Shown: one piece after another, positions 50,087 to 58,433 of the stretch
Layout: each line of letters begins with the position of its first letter
Position numbering within the stretch: the stretch's first letter is position 1
Assembly: GCA_963770995.1 (NCBI GenBank)
Contig: CAVYRS010000001.1
Span: 1,860,001-1,924,000 of the forward strand
Source: CAVSWN01 sp963770995
GTDB lineage: Bacteria > Acidobacteriota > Vicinamibacteria > Vicinamibacterales > CAVVIG01
DNA: 64,000 nt
Direction: 5' to 3'
Position numbers and translations under genes: made by a program
Notes under the pieces: model-generated
The model's input: the letters and a program-made list of their open reading frames with translations, nothing else
Databases searched by the model: none
Told to the model about the DNA's origin: nothing

Positions 50087-50860
50087 GTGGACAGGTTCAC
50101 GATCGCGGATAAGACGTTCACGTCGCGGCTCATCGTCGGCACGGGCAAGTATTCGTCGCCTGCGGTCATGGTGCAGGCGCACGAGGCGTCGGGCGCCGAG
50201 ATGATTACCGTCGCGGTGCGCCGGGTCAACATCAGCGATCGCTCGAAAGAATCGCTCCTGGACTACATCGACACCGCCAAGTTCTTCCTTCTGCCGAACA
50301 CCGCCGGGTGCTATACGGCGGACGATGCGGTGCGCACGGCGCGGTTGGGGCGTGAAGCCGGGCTGTCGAACTGGGTGAAGCTCGAGGTGATCGGCGACGA
50401 GCGCACGCTGTTCCCCGACAACGAGGCGCTGCTCGAGGCGACGCGCGTCCTGGTGCGCGAGGGATTCGTGGTCCTGCCGTACACGAACGACGATCCGATC
50501 GCGTGCCGCAAGCTCGAGGATGCCGGCGCGGCGGCGGTCATGCCGCTCGGCGCTCCCATCGGATCCGGGCTCGGCATTCAGAACGTCAACAACATCCGCA
50601 TCATCCGCGAGTTTTCGCGCGTGCCGGTCATCGTCGACGCCGGCGTCGGCACCGCGTCGGACGCGTCGCTGGCCATGGAGCTCGGCGCCGACGGCGTGCT
50701 GATGAACACCGCCATCGCGGGTGCTCAGAATCCCGTGGCGATGGCCGAGGCCATGAAGCTGGCCGTACGCGCCGGCCGCCTGGCCTATACAGCCGGCCGC
50801 ATTCCCCGAAAGATGTACGCAACGGCGAGCAGCCCGGTCGAAGGCCTCGTCGGCCGCTGA
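50087..50860 (+). CDS. thiG: thiazole synthase ThiG
   Basis: A 257-residue TIM-barrel enzyme that makes the thiazole moiety of thiamine from deoxyxylulose phosphate, the ThiS thiocarboxylate and dehydroglycine. Signatures are SRLIVGTGKY, AEMITVAVRRV, LLPNTAGCYTADDAVR, the Schiff-base Lys in WVKLEVIGDERTL near residue 96, and GAPIGSGLGIQN and DAGVGTASDA near the phosphate site. The start is GTG at 50087. Length and motifs are normal. Confidence 0.93.
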   Translation: MDRFTIADKTFTSRLIVGTGKYSSPAVMVQAHEASGAEMITVAVRRVNISDRSKESLLDYIDTAKFFLLPNTAGCYTADDAVRTARLGREAGLSNWVKLEVIGDERTLFPDNEALLEATRVLVREGFVVLPYTNDDPIACRKLEDAGAAAVMPLGAPIGSGLGIQNVNNIRIIREFSRVPVIVDAGVGTASDASLAMELGADGVLMNTAIAGAQNPVAMAEAMKLAVRAGRLAYTAGRIPRKMYATASSPVEGLVGR

Positions 50861-50899
50861 GAAGCAAGCCGCCCTATTTGGATACCGCCGCGACGCGCC

Positions 50900-51102
50900 T
50901 CAGCTCGTCGAACCAGGGTGGCTTTCAGAAATCTGCCGCTCCGGCTCGGTCGAGTCGAGGCGATGCGTCCAGAGCTCGGCCTGACCGCGGCGCCCTCTCG
51001 CGAAAATCAGGCTTCGGCCATCCAGCGACCACAGCGGCATCAACGGCCAGCGTTGGCCCCTCGACCAACTCCATCACCAGCGCGCGCACCTGGGCGCCGT
51101 CT
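50900..51102 (-). pseudogene. remnant of a Ser/Thr kinase-PD40 propeller protein
   Basis: Two pieces are joined by a deletion. Minus strand, 51102 to about 51044, encodes VRALVMELVEGPTLA, the hinge of a bacterial Ser/Thr kinase. The rest, in another frame, encodes PLWSLDGRSLIFARG and AELWTHRLDSTEPERQI, a TolB/PD40 blade, ending at a TGA at 50902-50900. In intact acidobacterial proteins the two are separated by about 300 or more residues. The kinase lobe, catalytic loop and most propeller blades are gone. The remnant starts directly after the esterase stop at 51103. Confidence 0.75.
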
Positions 51103-51847
51103 TCAAGCAAGCAGAAACGCCAACGCGTCCGGCAGCCGGCGCGCCCAGTCGTCTTCCGAGTGGCGGCCGCGCGGATCCTCGACGTAGCGAAGCAATCCGT
51201 TCTTGCGCCGCCACCCGCGCCGCGTAAGCACGCGCGCCAGACGCCGGGTATTCCGCAGCGTGCCTGCGCCCTCGTAAGCGCCGACGTCGACGTACACGCG
51301 ACCCTTGGACCCCGTCGCTTCCTGGACGACGTCGAAGATCCGGCCCTGGCCGAACCACAGCGCCGGACTCATCACGCCGGCGGCACCAAATACCTCGCCG
51401 CGCGCCACGAGCGCATAGAGGCTGATCAAGCCACCCATCGATGATCCCAGGATCACGGTCGATTCCCGGCCGGGGCGCGACCGAAACAGCCGATCGATCC
51501 GCGGCTTGAGCGTGTCGGTGACGAACGCGAGATACGCGTCGCCGTCGCCGCCGCCGTGACGCCGATCCGGATAGGGACTGTACTCGACTGATCCGTTCCG
51601 TGCCGGCGTGATGCACGCCGACGACAATCGCTTCCACCCCGCGTTCGGCCAGCTGCTCGATCGCGCTCTGCAGCTCCCATGTGCCGGCAAACGCGAGCTC
51701 CGGATCCGACAGATTCTGCCCGTCCTGCATGTACACGACCGGAAAGCGGTCGCGGCCCGCGCTGTACGACGGCGGCAAGTACACGTCGATATGCCGCCGG
51801 TTGCGCAGCTGCGGCGACCACACATGATTGAGTGTCCGAACCGTCAT
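51103..51847 (-). CDS. alpha/beta-hydrolase esterase (EntES-like), one frameshift
   Basis: About 247 residues if repaired. The N-terminal half has RHIDVYLPPSYSAGRDRFPVVYMQDG and VEAIVVGVHHAGTERI. After a one-base shift near 51586 the C-terminal half has EYSPYPDRRHGGGDGDAYLAFVTDTL, the nucleophile elbow GSSMGGLIS, and a distal DVGAYEGA with a late His in RHSEDDW. It belongs to the putative esterase/enterobactin-hydrolase group. The ATG at 51847 overlaps the stop of the ATP-grasp gene upstream. With the other esterase and ligases here it probably acts on a peptide-like product. Confidence 0.75.
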
Positions 51848-53028
51848 TCGACCGGACGTTCGGGCGGCGGCGCGGTCGCGAAGAAGTCGCGATAGTAACG
51901 CTCGGTGTAGTCGGCGACGAGCGCATCGATGCGCGCGGGATCCGGCGAGGCGACGATCAGGCCGGCGTGGTGCGGCTTCCGAATCCGCACGCGGATCTCG
52001 GGATCGGTGAACGGGGACATGTCCGGCTCGGCCTGGCGCGCGAGCGACAACACGATCGCGGCACAGTCCTGACGTGGAGGCGGCACCGTGTACGTGCCGT
52101 CTTTCCCGGCGATGTCGATTCGTGCCCACTCGCGCCACAGGTTGATGCCGGTCGCCGCCTCGATGGTGTCCGCGATGAACGCGCCGCCGACGCGCGCGGA
52201 CGTCTCGAGAAACAGGAAGCCGTTCTCGCCGCGAATGAACTCAGTATGCGAGACGCCACGGCCCAGACCGAAGCCGGCCTGGAGCTGTCGATTGGACTCG
52301 AGCAGGGCCCGCGCCTCGTCCGACCCGTCAGGCAGCCGCTTGGTGACGAAAATGCCTCCCTGATGAGCGATTTCCATGGGCGGCCGGCCGTACTTGAACG
52401 CCACGCCGAACACGACTTCCCCGCCCCAGACGATCGAGTCGACGTGATACACGTCGCCCTGGACGAAGCGCTCGAGCACGCACTCGGCCCGCCGATCCCC
52501 GGCCGCCTCGAGCGCAGGCCACAGCTCGTCGCGATCCTGGATTTTCTTGATGCCGATTGCGGCGGCGAACGATCGCGGCTTCAACACCCATGGCGGCGGC
52601 ACCCGCGCCGCCCAGTCGGTAACCACGTGATCGTTGAAGACAGCGGTGAACTCGGGGACGCGCAGTCCGATGTCGCGCGCCGTCACGCGCATCGCCAGCT
52701 TGTCGCGAAACCGGCTCGCAACGGTTCGGCCGAAGCCCGGCATCTGCAGATGCTCTCGCAGCATGGCGGCGATCTCGACGTCGAAGTCATCGAGTGCGGC
52801 GATGGCATCGAGGGCATGCCGTTGCGCGATGGCCGTCACGGCGCGGCGGTACTGGGCCTCGTCGGCCTCTCGAGGCACTGTGTGGATTTCGTCGATGGAC
52901 TCCCGCGGCCATGCGGCGTCCGCCAGCGAGTCGGCGGTCAAGAGCAGGACGCGGCATCCCTGCTCCCGGCACTCGCGCAAGAACGCTTCGCCCTTCAGGT
53001 AGGTCGCGATACAGAGAATCGTCCGCAT
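51844..53028 (-). CDS. ATP-grasp carboxylate-amine ligase
   Basis: A 394-residue ligase with a pre-ATP-grasp N-terminal domain (MRTILCIATYLKGEAFLRECREQG, LDAIAALDDFDVEIAAMLREHL). The ATP-grasp domain has PWVLKPRSFAAAIGIKKI, VLERFVQGDVYHVDSIVWGGEVV, and the metal/adenine segment SHTEFIRGENGFLFLETSARVGG (E and N/E ligands). This resembles the biotin carboxylase/D-Ala ligase-like class acting on small carboxylates. The 4-base overlap with the esterase gene indicates coupled function. The start is the ATG at 53028; a longer frame would pass through a REP-like repeat. Confidence 0.82.
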   Translation of the reverse strand: MRTILCIATYLKGEAFLRECREQGCRVLLLTADSLADAAWPRESIDEIHTVPREADEAQYRRAVTAIAQRHALDAIAALDDFDVEIAAMLREHLQMPGFGRTVASRFRDKLAMRVTARDIGLRVPEFTAVFNDHVVTDWAARVPPPWVLKPRSFAAAIGIKKIQDRDELWPALEAAGDRRAECVLERFVQGDVYHVDSIVWGGEVVFGVAFKYGRPPMEIAHQGGIFVTKRLPDGSDEARALLESNRQLQAGFGLGRGVSHTEFIRGENGFLFLETSARVGGAFIADTIEAATGINLWREWARIDIAGKDGTYTVPPPRQDCAAIVLSLARQAEPDMSPFTDPEIRVRIRKPHHAGLIVASPDPARIDALVADYTERYYRDFFATAPPPERPVE

Positions 53029-53051
53029 GTATACTGCCCTGCCGTGAGCGA

Positions 53052-53081
53052 GCTCACCCTTCGACAAGGCTCAGGGTGAGC
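53052..53081. repeat. REP-like hairpin, family B (copy)
   Basis: GCTCACCC (53052-53059) and GGGTGAGC (53074-53081) enclose the loop TTCGACAAGGCTCA. Compared with the copy at 23304-23332, both stem arms have changed in a compensating way while the loop is kept. It lies in the 83-base divergent region between the ATP-grasp and esterase genes. A TATACT/GTATAC box (53029-53035) overlaps the left boundary. Confidence 0.75.
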
Positions 53082-53111
53082 GAGTCGAACGGCCGCCTCC
53101 TCCGACCGATC

Positions 53112-53846
53112 ATGCATCGAGAATCTCATCGCTGGTATTCCCATCGCCTCGGCCGGGAGATGGGCGTCGTCGTCCACGGTCACTGGGGCTCGCCGCTCCT
53201 CATGTTCCCGACTACGGGCGGCGACGAAGGCGAGTACGAGCGCCAGAGCCTGATTGGAACGATTGCCGGAGCGATTGAATCCGGCCGCGTCAAAACGTTC
53301 TGCGTGAACACGAACAACGGCGACTCGTACGGCAACAGCGGCGCCCATCCCTTTCATCGGAGCTGGATGCAGCATCAGTACGACGCGTACATCCGGCACG
53401 AGGTGGTCCCGTTCATCCGGCACCATTGTCAGTCCGGCGACATCGGAGTCTGGACGATGGGCGCGTCGCTGGGTGGGTATCATGCGGCCAACACGCTCTT
53501 CAAGTATCCGGACGTCTTCAAGCGCTGCTATGCACTCTCGGGTGTCTACGACATGAGCCGGTTCATGGGCGGCATGTACGACGACAACTTCTACTTCAAC
53601 AATCCCGTCGACTATCTCGCGAACGCCTCGGACCCCTGGATGCTCGGTCACCTGGCAAGCTGTGACATTCACCTCGCGACGGGAACCGGGCCGTGGGAGC
53701 ACGCCGGCGAGTCGTACCGGCTGTCTCACATCCTCGCGAGCCGCGGCGTCGCGCATCATCTCGACGACTGGGGACCGCTCGGCGGCCACGACTGGCCGTA
53801 CTGGAAGCATCAAATGCAGGTGTACCTTTCGGAAGTTGGAACTTAG
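53112..53846 (+). CDS. esterase of the EntES/S-formylglutathione-like group
   Basis: A 244-residue alpha/beta hydrolase. WYSHRLGREMGVVVHGHWGSPLLMFPT is the first strand pair. The nucleophile elbow is TMGASLGGYHAANTL near residue 120, followed by a cap-like segment rich in Tyr/Asn (GMYDDNFYFNNPVDYLANASDP) and the catalytic His near GGHDWPYW. It is transcribed away from the ATP-grasp/esterase pair and converges on the aminopeptidase gene. Residues match predicted esterases that cleave short acyl or peptide esters. Confidence 0.82.
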   Translation: MHRESHRWYSHRLGREMGVVVHGHWGSPLLMFPTTGGDEGEYERQSLIGTIAGAIESGRVKTFCVNTNNGDSYGNSGAHPFHRSWMQHQYDAYIRHEVVPFIRHHCQSGDIGVWTMGASLGGYHAANTLFKYPDVFKRCYALSGVYDMSRFMGGMYDDNFYFNNPVDYLANASDPWMLGHLASCDIHLATGTGPWEHAGESYRLSHILASRGVAHHLDDWGPLGGHDWPYWKHQMQVYLSEVGT

Positions 53847-53912
53847 AAGTGAGAGCTTAGAAGTAGAGCATTCTCCGTTTTCGCAGCCCTTCTCACTTCT
53901 ACTTTCTAACTT
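53847..53912. terminator. inverted AGAAGTGAG/CTCACTTCT repeats between converging genes
   Basis: Left arm AGAAGTGAG and AGAAGTAGAG after the esterase stop; right arm CTCACTTCT and ACTTTCTAACTTC before the aminopeptidase stop. The arms pair into a long imperfect hairpin with a T-rich part. The unit resembles GAAGTCAGAAGT arrays at 21354-21375 and 54952-54975. Confidence 0.6.
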
Positions 53913-53913
53913 C

Positions 53914-54945
53914 CTACAGGCCGAACTTATCCATCAGATAGCGTCCCCGGCCGATGACCTGCTCGTCGTCGATCCACACGTCGCAGACGCGCGTGAGGAC
54001 GTCGATGTGCGTGCGCGACTTCCAGGGCGCGCCGGTCTGGCTGCCGTATGGATCGCCGAACGCCAGATGGACACCAGGAATTTTTTCGTCCTGGAGGAGG
54101 ACACCGATCATCTCGTCGAGCGCGATGTTGGTGCCGAAGGCGAGCTCGCCGACGCGGTCGCTGTGCTCGTCGGTGTGACAGTAGTCCCAGAATTCGCGCT
54201 CGAGATCGCTGCGCGCGCAGCTCGCGGCGTGCAGCCGTCCGCCTGCAATCTCGAGCCGCAGCGGCGTGGCGCTGAGATCGCCGTACTTCGGCCCGAAGTA
54301 GTCTCCAGCGGTCCCGTCGCAGACGAACACGCCGTCGACGCTGGCCGGCGTCGTGAACACTTCACCGGCAGGCAGGTTCGACCAGTAGCGGCGGTTGATG
54401 AGACCGCTGGTCTTGACCCACGTCAGACCCGGATCGAAGGTCGCCGTCAACGCCGTACCACCCTGCGACGTCACGCGCAGATGCCGGGCGCTCCGCATCC
54501 GTTCGCACAGCCGTTGACTCAGTTCGTCGACCAGCTTGTAGTCGGCGCGCATTCCCTGCCGCATGATTTGCGACGTCACGCCAACCATGTGCGCGTAGCG
54601 CATGCCGCGACGTTCGACGAGCGACACGATTTCCATGCGCGCGCTCAGCTCGCCCTGTCTCGGCTGGATGCACAGGATCCCGGCGTCGGCGCGCTCGAGC
54701 GCGTCGAGCACGGCCGGAGGCGCCTCTCCCAGCGGACGATCCGCCACTTGCTCAATGAGGACGCCATCCCAGGGAGCGCCAACGTGGTCGAGCGCGGCGG
54801 CAAGACTGGCCGCCACTTCGCCGCTCGCCTCGTCGGCGATCAGCGCGACGCGTTCGTCGGGCCGGATGCCGAGACACACCTCGACCGCGTTGCGGGCGCC
54901 CGGCTCGAGATCGGCCGATGATGATCCGAACAGCATCGAATTCAT
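53914..54945 (-). CDS. M29-like aminopeptidase
   Basis: A 343-residue metallo-aminopeptidase of the leucyl aminopeptidase T/M29 group. The N-terminal domain has the ERVALIADEASGEVAASLAAAL pattern. The C-terminal half carries probable metal ligands: Glu in GELAFGTN, Glu-Lys-Ile/His in QDEKIPGVHLAFGDPYG, and His/Asp in RTHIDVLTRVCDVWIDD. M29 proteins release N-terminal residues with a dinuclear metal site. The gene is the last of a four-gene minus-strand operon of ligases. It starts one base before the stop of the upstream gene, so it is co-translated. Confidence 0.82.
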   Translation of the reverse strand: MNSMLFGSSSADLEPGARNAVEVCLGIRPDERVALIADEASGEVAASLAAALDHVGAPWDGVLIEQVADRPLGEAPPAVLDALERADAGILCIQPRQGELSARMEIVSLVERRGMRYAHMVGVTSQIMRQGMRADYKLVDELSQRLCERMRSARHLRVTSQGGTALTATFDPGLTWVKTSGLINRRYWSNLPAGEVFTTPASVDGVFVCDGTAGDYFGPKYGDLSATPLRLEIAGGRLHAASCARSDLEREFWDYCHTDEHSDRVGELAFGTNIALDEMIGVLLQDEKIPGVHLAFGDPYGSQTGAPWKSRTHIDVLTRVCDVWIDDEQVIGRGRYLMDKFGL

Positions 54946-54946
54946 T

Positions 54947-56314
54947 CTAACTTCGTACTTCTGACTTCTGACTTACCACGAATGCAGGCACCTGGCCGCC
55001 GCCCGACGTCACGTTGGCGAGGCCTGTCGCGCTCAGCCGGGTGAGAAATCCTGCGAATTTCCCTCGGAAGACATATGGCGCCAGGTCCACGAGCATGTCG
55101 CGCATCGTCACACCGTCACCTTCACAGATGGGAAACACCTCGCGGCGCACCGTGATCCGCTCCTGCGCCACCCACCCGCGATCGCGTTCGCGGACCGCGC
55201 GGTCGATCGCCTGATCCCATGCGCGCTCGTCAGTCTCCCAGCCCAGCGTGACGCCCGTTCCACCGTATTCGTCGTTGGGCTTGATCACGAGCGTGTCGCG
55301 CTGACGCCTCAGATACGGCAGCAGGTCGAACGACTCCCCGTCTCGCGACACCCGGCGCTCCTCGATCAACACCGTCCACGGAATATGACGGCTGATCACC
55401 TCGCGCTCCTCGGCGGTGAACAGCGAGGCGTAACGCGGATCCGTCAGTACCGCGAAGAATGCCTTCTTGTGCGGAATCTTGCAGCGGAGGCTGTTCGCGA
55501 CGCAGACCGCCTTGTCCGCATACGCGTCGAGCAGCGCTCGACAGTCGTCTTCGCGCGCGACGATGTCGTTGATGAGGACGCGGCGATACACCAGATCGAC
55601 ACGCTCGCCGTTCGCGAAGAGCCCGCTGCCGCGGCGGTAGTCGAGATCACGCGGGTCGCAGATCGTGGCCGGCACGCCCGCTGCCACGAACGCATCCCGC
55701 ATGATCTCGAACTCGCTGAAGGTGGGGACTTCCCGCCAGTCGACGATTGCGACACGCGGATGCGACGCCGTACCGCCCCATTCGCCGTAACTCGCGATCA
55801 GGGCGTCGAGAACCCGCTCGACTGGCGTGAACAGGCGCGCACCGAACCGCTCGCGAAACCGCGCCATCAGCGTTTGCTCGTCGAACAATTTCGCCAGCCC
55901 CTGACTGTAGCCGGCGCCTGCCGGTGATTCCCCGTTGTACTCAGCGAACTGCAGCGAGTCGGACTGGATAAACGCGTCTGCACGCGCCGTGGTACTCGCT
56001 GTGTGATATCCGGGATCGATCCGCGCCAGACGGATCTCGGCCTCGCTCAGCGCCAGGTCGGACAGCATGGCGGGATTGTCGATGGCGGCCCGCGCAACCC
56101 GCTCGCCGAAGATCCACAACAGCTCGACGACGGATCGAACCCGCGCCTCGTCGTCGGCGTCGAGAAAAAAGGGACGGAGAAACGGACAGAGGACGCGATC
56201 GCCGAACCGCAGCCTTCGCGCCCGCATCTGGCCGGCGAGCGACGCGCACAGCTCCGCCGCGTCGACATCCTGCAGAAGGGCGTTCCAGGCGGCGATCGCG
56301 TTCGCAGTGGACAC
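54947..56314 (-). CDS. glutathionylspermidine synthase-like ATP-grasp enzyme
   Basis: A 455-residue protein similar to the ligase half of glutathionylspermidine synthase and the circularly permuted ATP-grasp family. Features include LQFAEYNGESPAGAGYSQGL near residue 125, VDWREVPTFSEFEIMRDAF, YRRVLINDIV, CKIPHKKAFFAVLTDP, and the ATP-binding block LVIKPNDEYGGTGV near residue 360 followed by WVAQERI. It should form an amide bond between a carboxylate and an amine. The last residues (SQKSEVRS) come from a GAAGTCAGAAGT-type repeat and are probably not ancestral. The GTG at 56314 lies 5 bases after the upstream stop. Confidence 0.82.
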   Translation of the reverse strand: MSTANAIAAWNALLQDVDAAELCASLAGQMRARRLRFGDRVLCPFLRPFFLDADDEARVRSVVELLWIFGERVARAAIDNPAMLSDLALSEAEIRLARIDPGYHTASTTARADAFIQSDSLQFAEYNGESPAGAGYSQGLAKLFDEQTLMARFRERFGARLFTPVERVLDALIASYGEWGGTASHPRVAIVDWREVPTFSEFEIMRDAFVAAGVPATICDPRDLDYRRGSGLFANGERVDLVYRRVLINDIVAREDDCRALLDAYADKAVCVANSLRCKIPHKKAFFAVLTDPRYASLFTAEEREVISRHIPWTVLIEERRVSRDGESFDLLPYLRRQRDTLVIKPNDEYGGTGVTLGWETDERAWDQAIDRAVRERDRGWVAQERITVRREVFPICEGDGVTMRDMLVDLAPYVFRGKFAGFLTRLSATGLANVTSGGGQVPAFVVSQKSEVRS

Positions 56315-56319
56315 GTCGG

Positions 56320-57267
56320 CTAGACAGGACCGTTGCGGCCGAGCCCCACCATTTCGGCCCATCGCGGCCAGGTGTTCTGGGGGGAGCCGTTCAGCGCGCG
56401 ATCGATCACCAGGTCCGCCATCTTCTGCACCGCCATCTCGAAGTAGTGCGGTGTAATCCGATCGCGCTCGAAGTCCGGCGCCGGGTTCAGAAAGTCGATG
56501 GCGTACGGCACGCCGTCCTGCACGGCGAACTCGATCGTGTTCATTTCGTACCCGAGCGCCAGGTTGAGCGTGGTCGCGTCGCGGACGATGCGCGCGCCGA
56601 GGTCGGCGGAGAGGTACTCGTGATCCACGAGGTAGCGCCGCTGATGGGGATCGTAGGCGACCGGAACGATGTCGGTTTTGCCAAAGGTGAAACAGCGGAC
56701 GTACTGGTCGAATCGGATGAACTCCTGCAGCGTCATGCAGTACGGCGCGGTTCCGTCATACGCGGCGATCAGCTCCTCGCGATCGTGCACCTTGTAGACG
56801 TGCTTCCAGCCGCCGCCCGAAAACGGTTTCAGAATCGCCGGACGGCCGACGTAGTCGAGCAGACCGTCCCAATCGATCGGATAGCCGAGGTTGTGCAGCG
56901 ATTCTGCGGTCAGATCGATGTCAGGCGGATAGCCCTTCTGCGGCAGCACCACGGTTTTCGGCGCCGCCACGCCAAGCCGGTGCGCGACCGAGTAGTTGAA
57001 GAACTTGTCGTCCGCCGTCCACCAGAACGGGTTGTTGATGACGTAGGTGCCCTCGAGCACGGCGTGCTTCAGGTAGGCACGGAAGTACTCCACCTCGTGC
57101 GAGATGCGATCGACGATAACGCGATAGCCGGACGCCTCGCCCATCTTCGTGCCGGTGAGCTTCAGGAACTCAGCGCTGATACCGTGCGCCCGGCCGAGCG
57201 TGTTGACGCGGTCGAGAAACGCCGGGGGAAAGGAGTACTCGCGGCCGCACAGAAGTCCGATTTTCAT
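56320..57267 (-). CDS. RimK-like ATP-grasp ligase
   Basis: A 315-residue ATP-grasp enzyme. The N-terminus has MKIGLLCGREYSFPPAFLDRVN. The ligase body has VINNPFWWTADDKFFNYSVAHRLGV and AILKPFSGGGWKHVYKV for ATP, CMTLQEFIRFDQYVRCFTFG for the adenine and substrate region, and the metal ligands in MNTIEFAVQDGVPYAIDFLNPAPD near the C-terminus. This layout matches ligases that add amino acids to small peptides or proteins. The ATG at 57267 overlaps the stop of the YbdK-like gene (ATGA). Confidence 0.82.
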   Translation of the reverse strand: MKIGLLCGREYSFPPAFLDRVNTLGRAHGISAEFLKLTGTKMGEASGYRVIVDRISHEVEYFRAYLKHAVLEGTYVINNPFWWTADDKFFNYSVAHRLGVAAPKTVVLPQKGYPPDIDLTAESLHNLGYPIDWDGLLDYVGRPAILKPFSGGGWKHVYKVHDREELIAAYDGTAPYCMTLQEFIRFDQYVRCFTFGKTDIVPVAYDPHQRRYLVDHEYLSADLGARIVRDATTLNLALGYEMNTIEFAVQDGVPYAIDFLNPAPDFERDRITPHYFEMAVQKMADLVIDRALNGSPQNTWPRWAEMVGLGRNGPV

Positions 57268-58394
57268 GAAATGTGATAGGTCTTGGCCGACTGTTCGGTG
57301 CGTTCGCGCGTCTCGTCGACCAGCCATTGCACGACCGCGCGCAGGTCACCGGTCTCCCGGTAGACCTGCAACTGATGCTCGGCGCTCGTCCCGTCGGCGA
57401 TGATCTTGCGGACGTACTCGATCTCCCGCCGGCTGCCAAGATCGTCGACCACATCGTCCACGAACTCGATCAATTCGACGGCGAGGTCGCGCATCGGCAC
57501 CTCGGCGCGCTTGCCGAAGTCGATGAGCTTGCCGTCAATCCCCCACCGCGCCGCACGCCACTTGTTTTCCTCGATCAGGGCGCGATGATAGCGCCGGAAT
57601 CCGAGGTTCCGCTCGCGCAAGCGGAACAGCTTGACGACGATCGCCTGCGCGAGCGCGGCGATGGCGATCGACGCATGCGGGTTCGTCGGCACGTCGCAGA
57701 TGCGGAATTCCAATGTGCCGAACGTGGGCTGCGGACGCAAATCCCACCAGATCTTCTTGCCGTTGTCGATGCAGTGGAGCTCGACGAGCAAGTCGACGTA
57801 GTGCTCGTATTCGGCCCAGGAGTTCAAGTGATCCGGAATCCCGGTGCGCGGAAAACGACGAAACACGGTCGTGCGGAACGACTTCAGTCCGGTGTCGCGC
57901 CCGATCCAGAAGGGCGAGCTGGTCGACAGCGCCAGCAGGTGCGGCAGAAAGTACCGCGCCTCGTTCATCAGCGCGATCATCGTCGATCGATCGGGCACGG
58001 CGACGTGGACGTGCAGGCCGAATATCAGCAGCGAGCGCGCGAGCATTTGCAGCTCTTCGACGATGTTCTCGTAGCGCTCGCCAGGCGAGATCGCCTGATC
58101 CACCCAGTTGGAAAACGGATGCGTGCCGGCCGCCGCGATCCGCAGGCCGACGCGTTCGGCGGCGTCGGCGAGATCGCGCCGCGTGCGAATGATCTCTGCG
58201 GCGAGCTCCTCGATCGACCCGCAAATCTTGGTGCCGACCTCGACGATCGACTGGTGCATTTCGCGCTTGATGTGATCGCCGAAGGCGGGAGCGCTCGACG
58301 CCAGGAGCTCGGACACGTGCGACCGCAGCTCCCATGTGTGGGGATCGACGATCTGGAATTCCTCCTCGACGCCGACGGTGAAGGCGTGCTCCAT
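57264..58394 (-). CDS. YbdK/GCS2-type carboxylate-amine ligase
   Basis: A 376-residue member of the glutamate-cysteine ligase 2 family, with the N-terminal FTVGVEEEFQIVDPHTWELRS (metal-binding Glu cluster), GLRIAAAGTHPFSNW, FGLHVHVAVPDRSTMIALMNE, and the C-terminal RAARWGIDGKLIDFG. These enzymes make gamma-glutamyl-like or other amide bonds with ATP. The start ATG at 58394 is 9 bases from a TATGAT box. It is the first gene of the minus-strand operon YbdK-like, RimK-like, Gss-like, M29-like. Confidence 0.88.
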   Translation of the reverse strand: MEHAFTVGVEEEFQIVDPHTWELRSHVSELLASSAPAFGDHIKREMHQSIVEVGTKICGSIEELAAEIIRTRRDLADAAERVGLRIAAAGTHPFSNWVDQAISPGERYENIVEELQMLARSLLIFGLHVHVAVPDRSTMIALMNEARYFLPHLLALSTSSPFWIGRDTGLKSFRTTVFRRFPRTGIPDHLNSWAEYEHYVDLLVELHCIDNGKKIWWDLRPQPTFGTLEFRICDVPTNPHASIAIAALAQAIVVKLFRLRERNLGFRRYHRALIEENKWRAARWGIDGKLIDFGKRAEVPMRDLAVELIEFVDDVVDDLGSRREIEYVRKIIADGTSAEHQLQVYRETGDLRAVVQWLVDETRERTEQSAKTYHIS

Positions 58395-58403
58395 CCAGCC
58401 GTT

Positions 58404-58411
58404 ATCATAGT
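58404..58411. promoter_or_regulatory. overlapping divergent -10 boxes (ATCATAGT)
   Basis: Minus-strand TATGAT (58409-58404) lies 9 bases before the YbdK-like start. Plus-strand CATAGT (58406-58411) lies 22 bases before the first GTG of the O-antigen-ligase-like gene. The octamer, with following CC, is identical to that at 32541-32550. Confidence 0.5.
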
Positions 58412-58433
58412 CCTTGGGCCCGGTCCTCATGGC

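Noticed and set aside
57273..58433. A long plus-strand extension at the front of the O-antigen-ligase-like gene
   Set aside because: This part is antisense to the YbdK-like gene and has no membrane or domain signal; only the part after 58434 looks coding.
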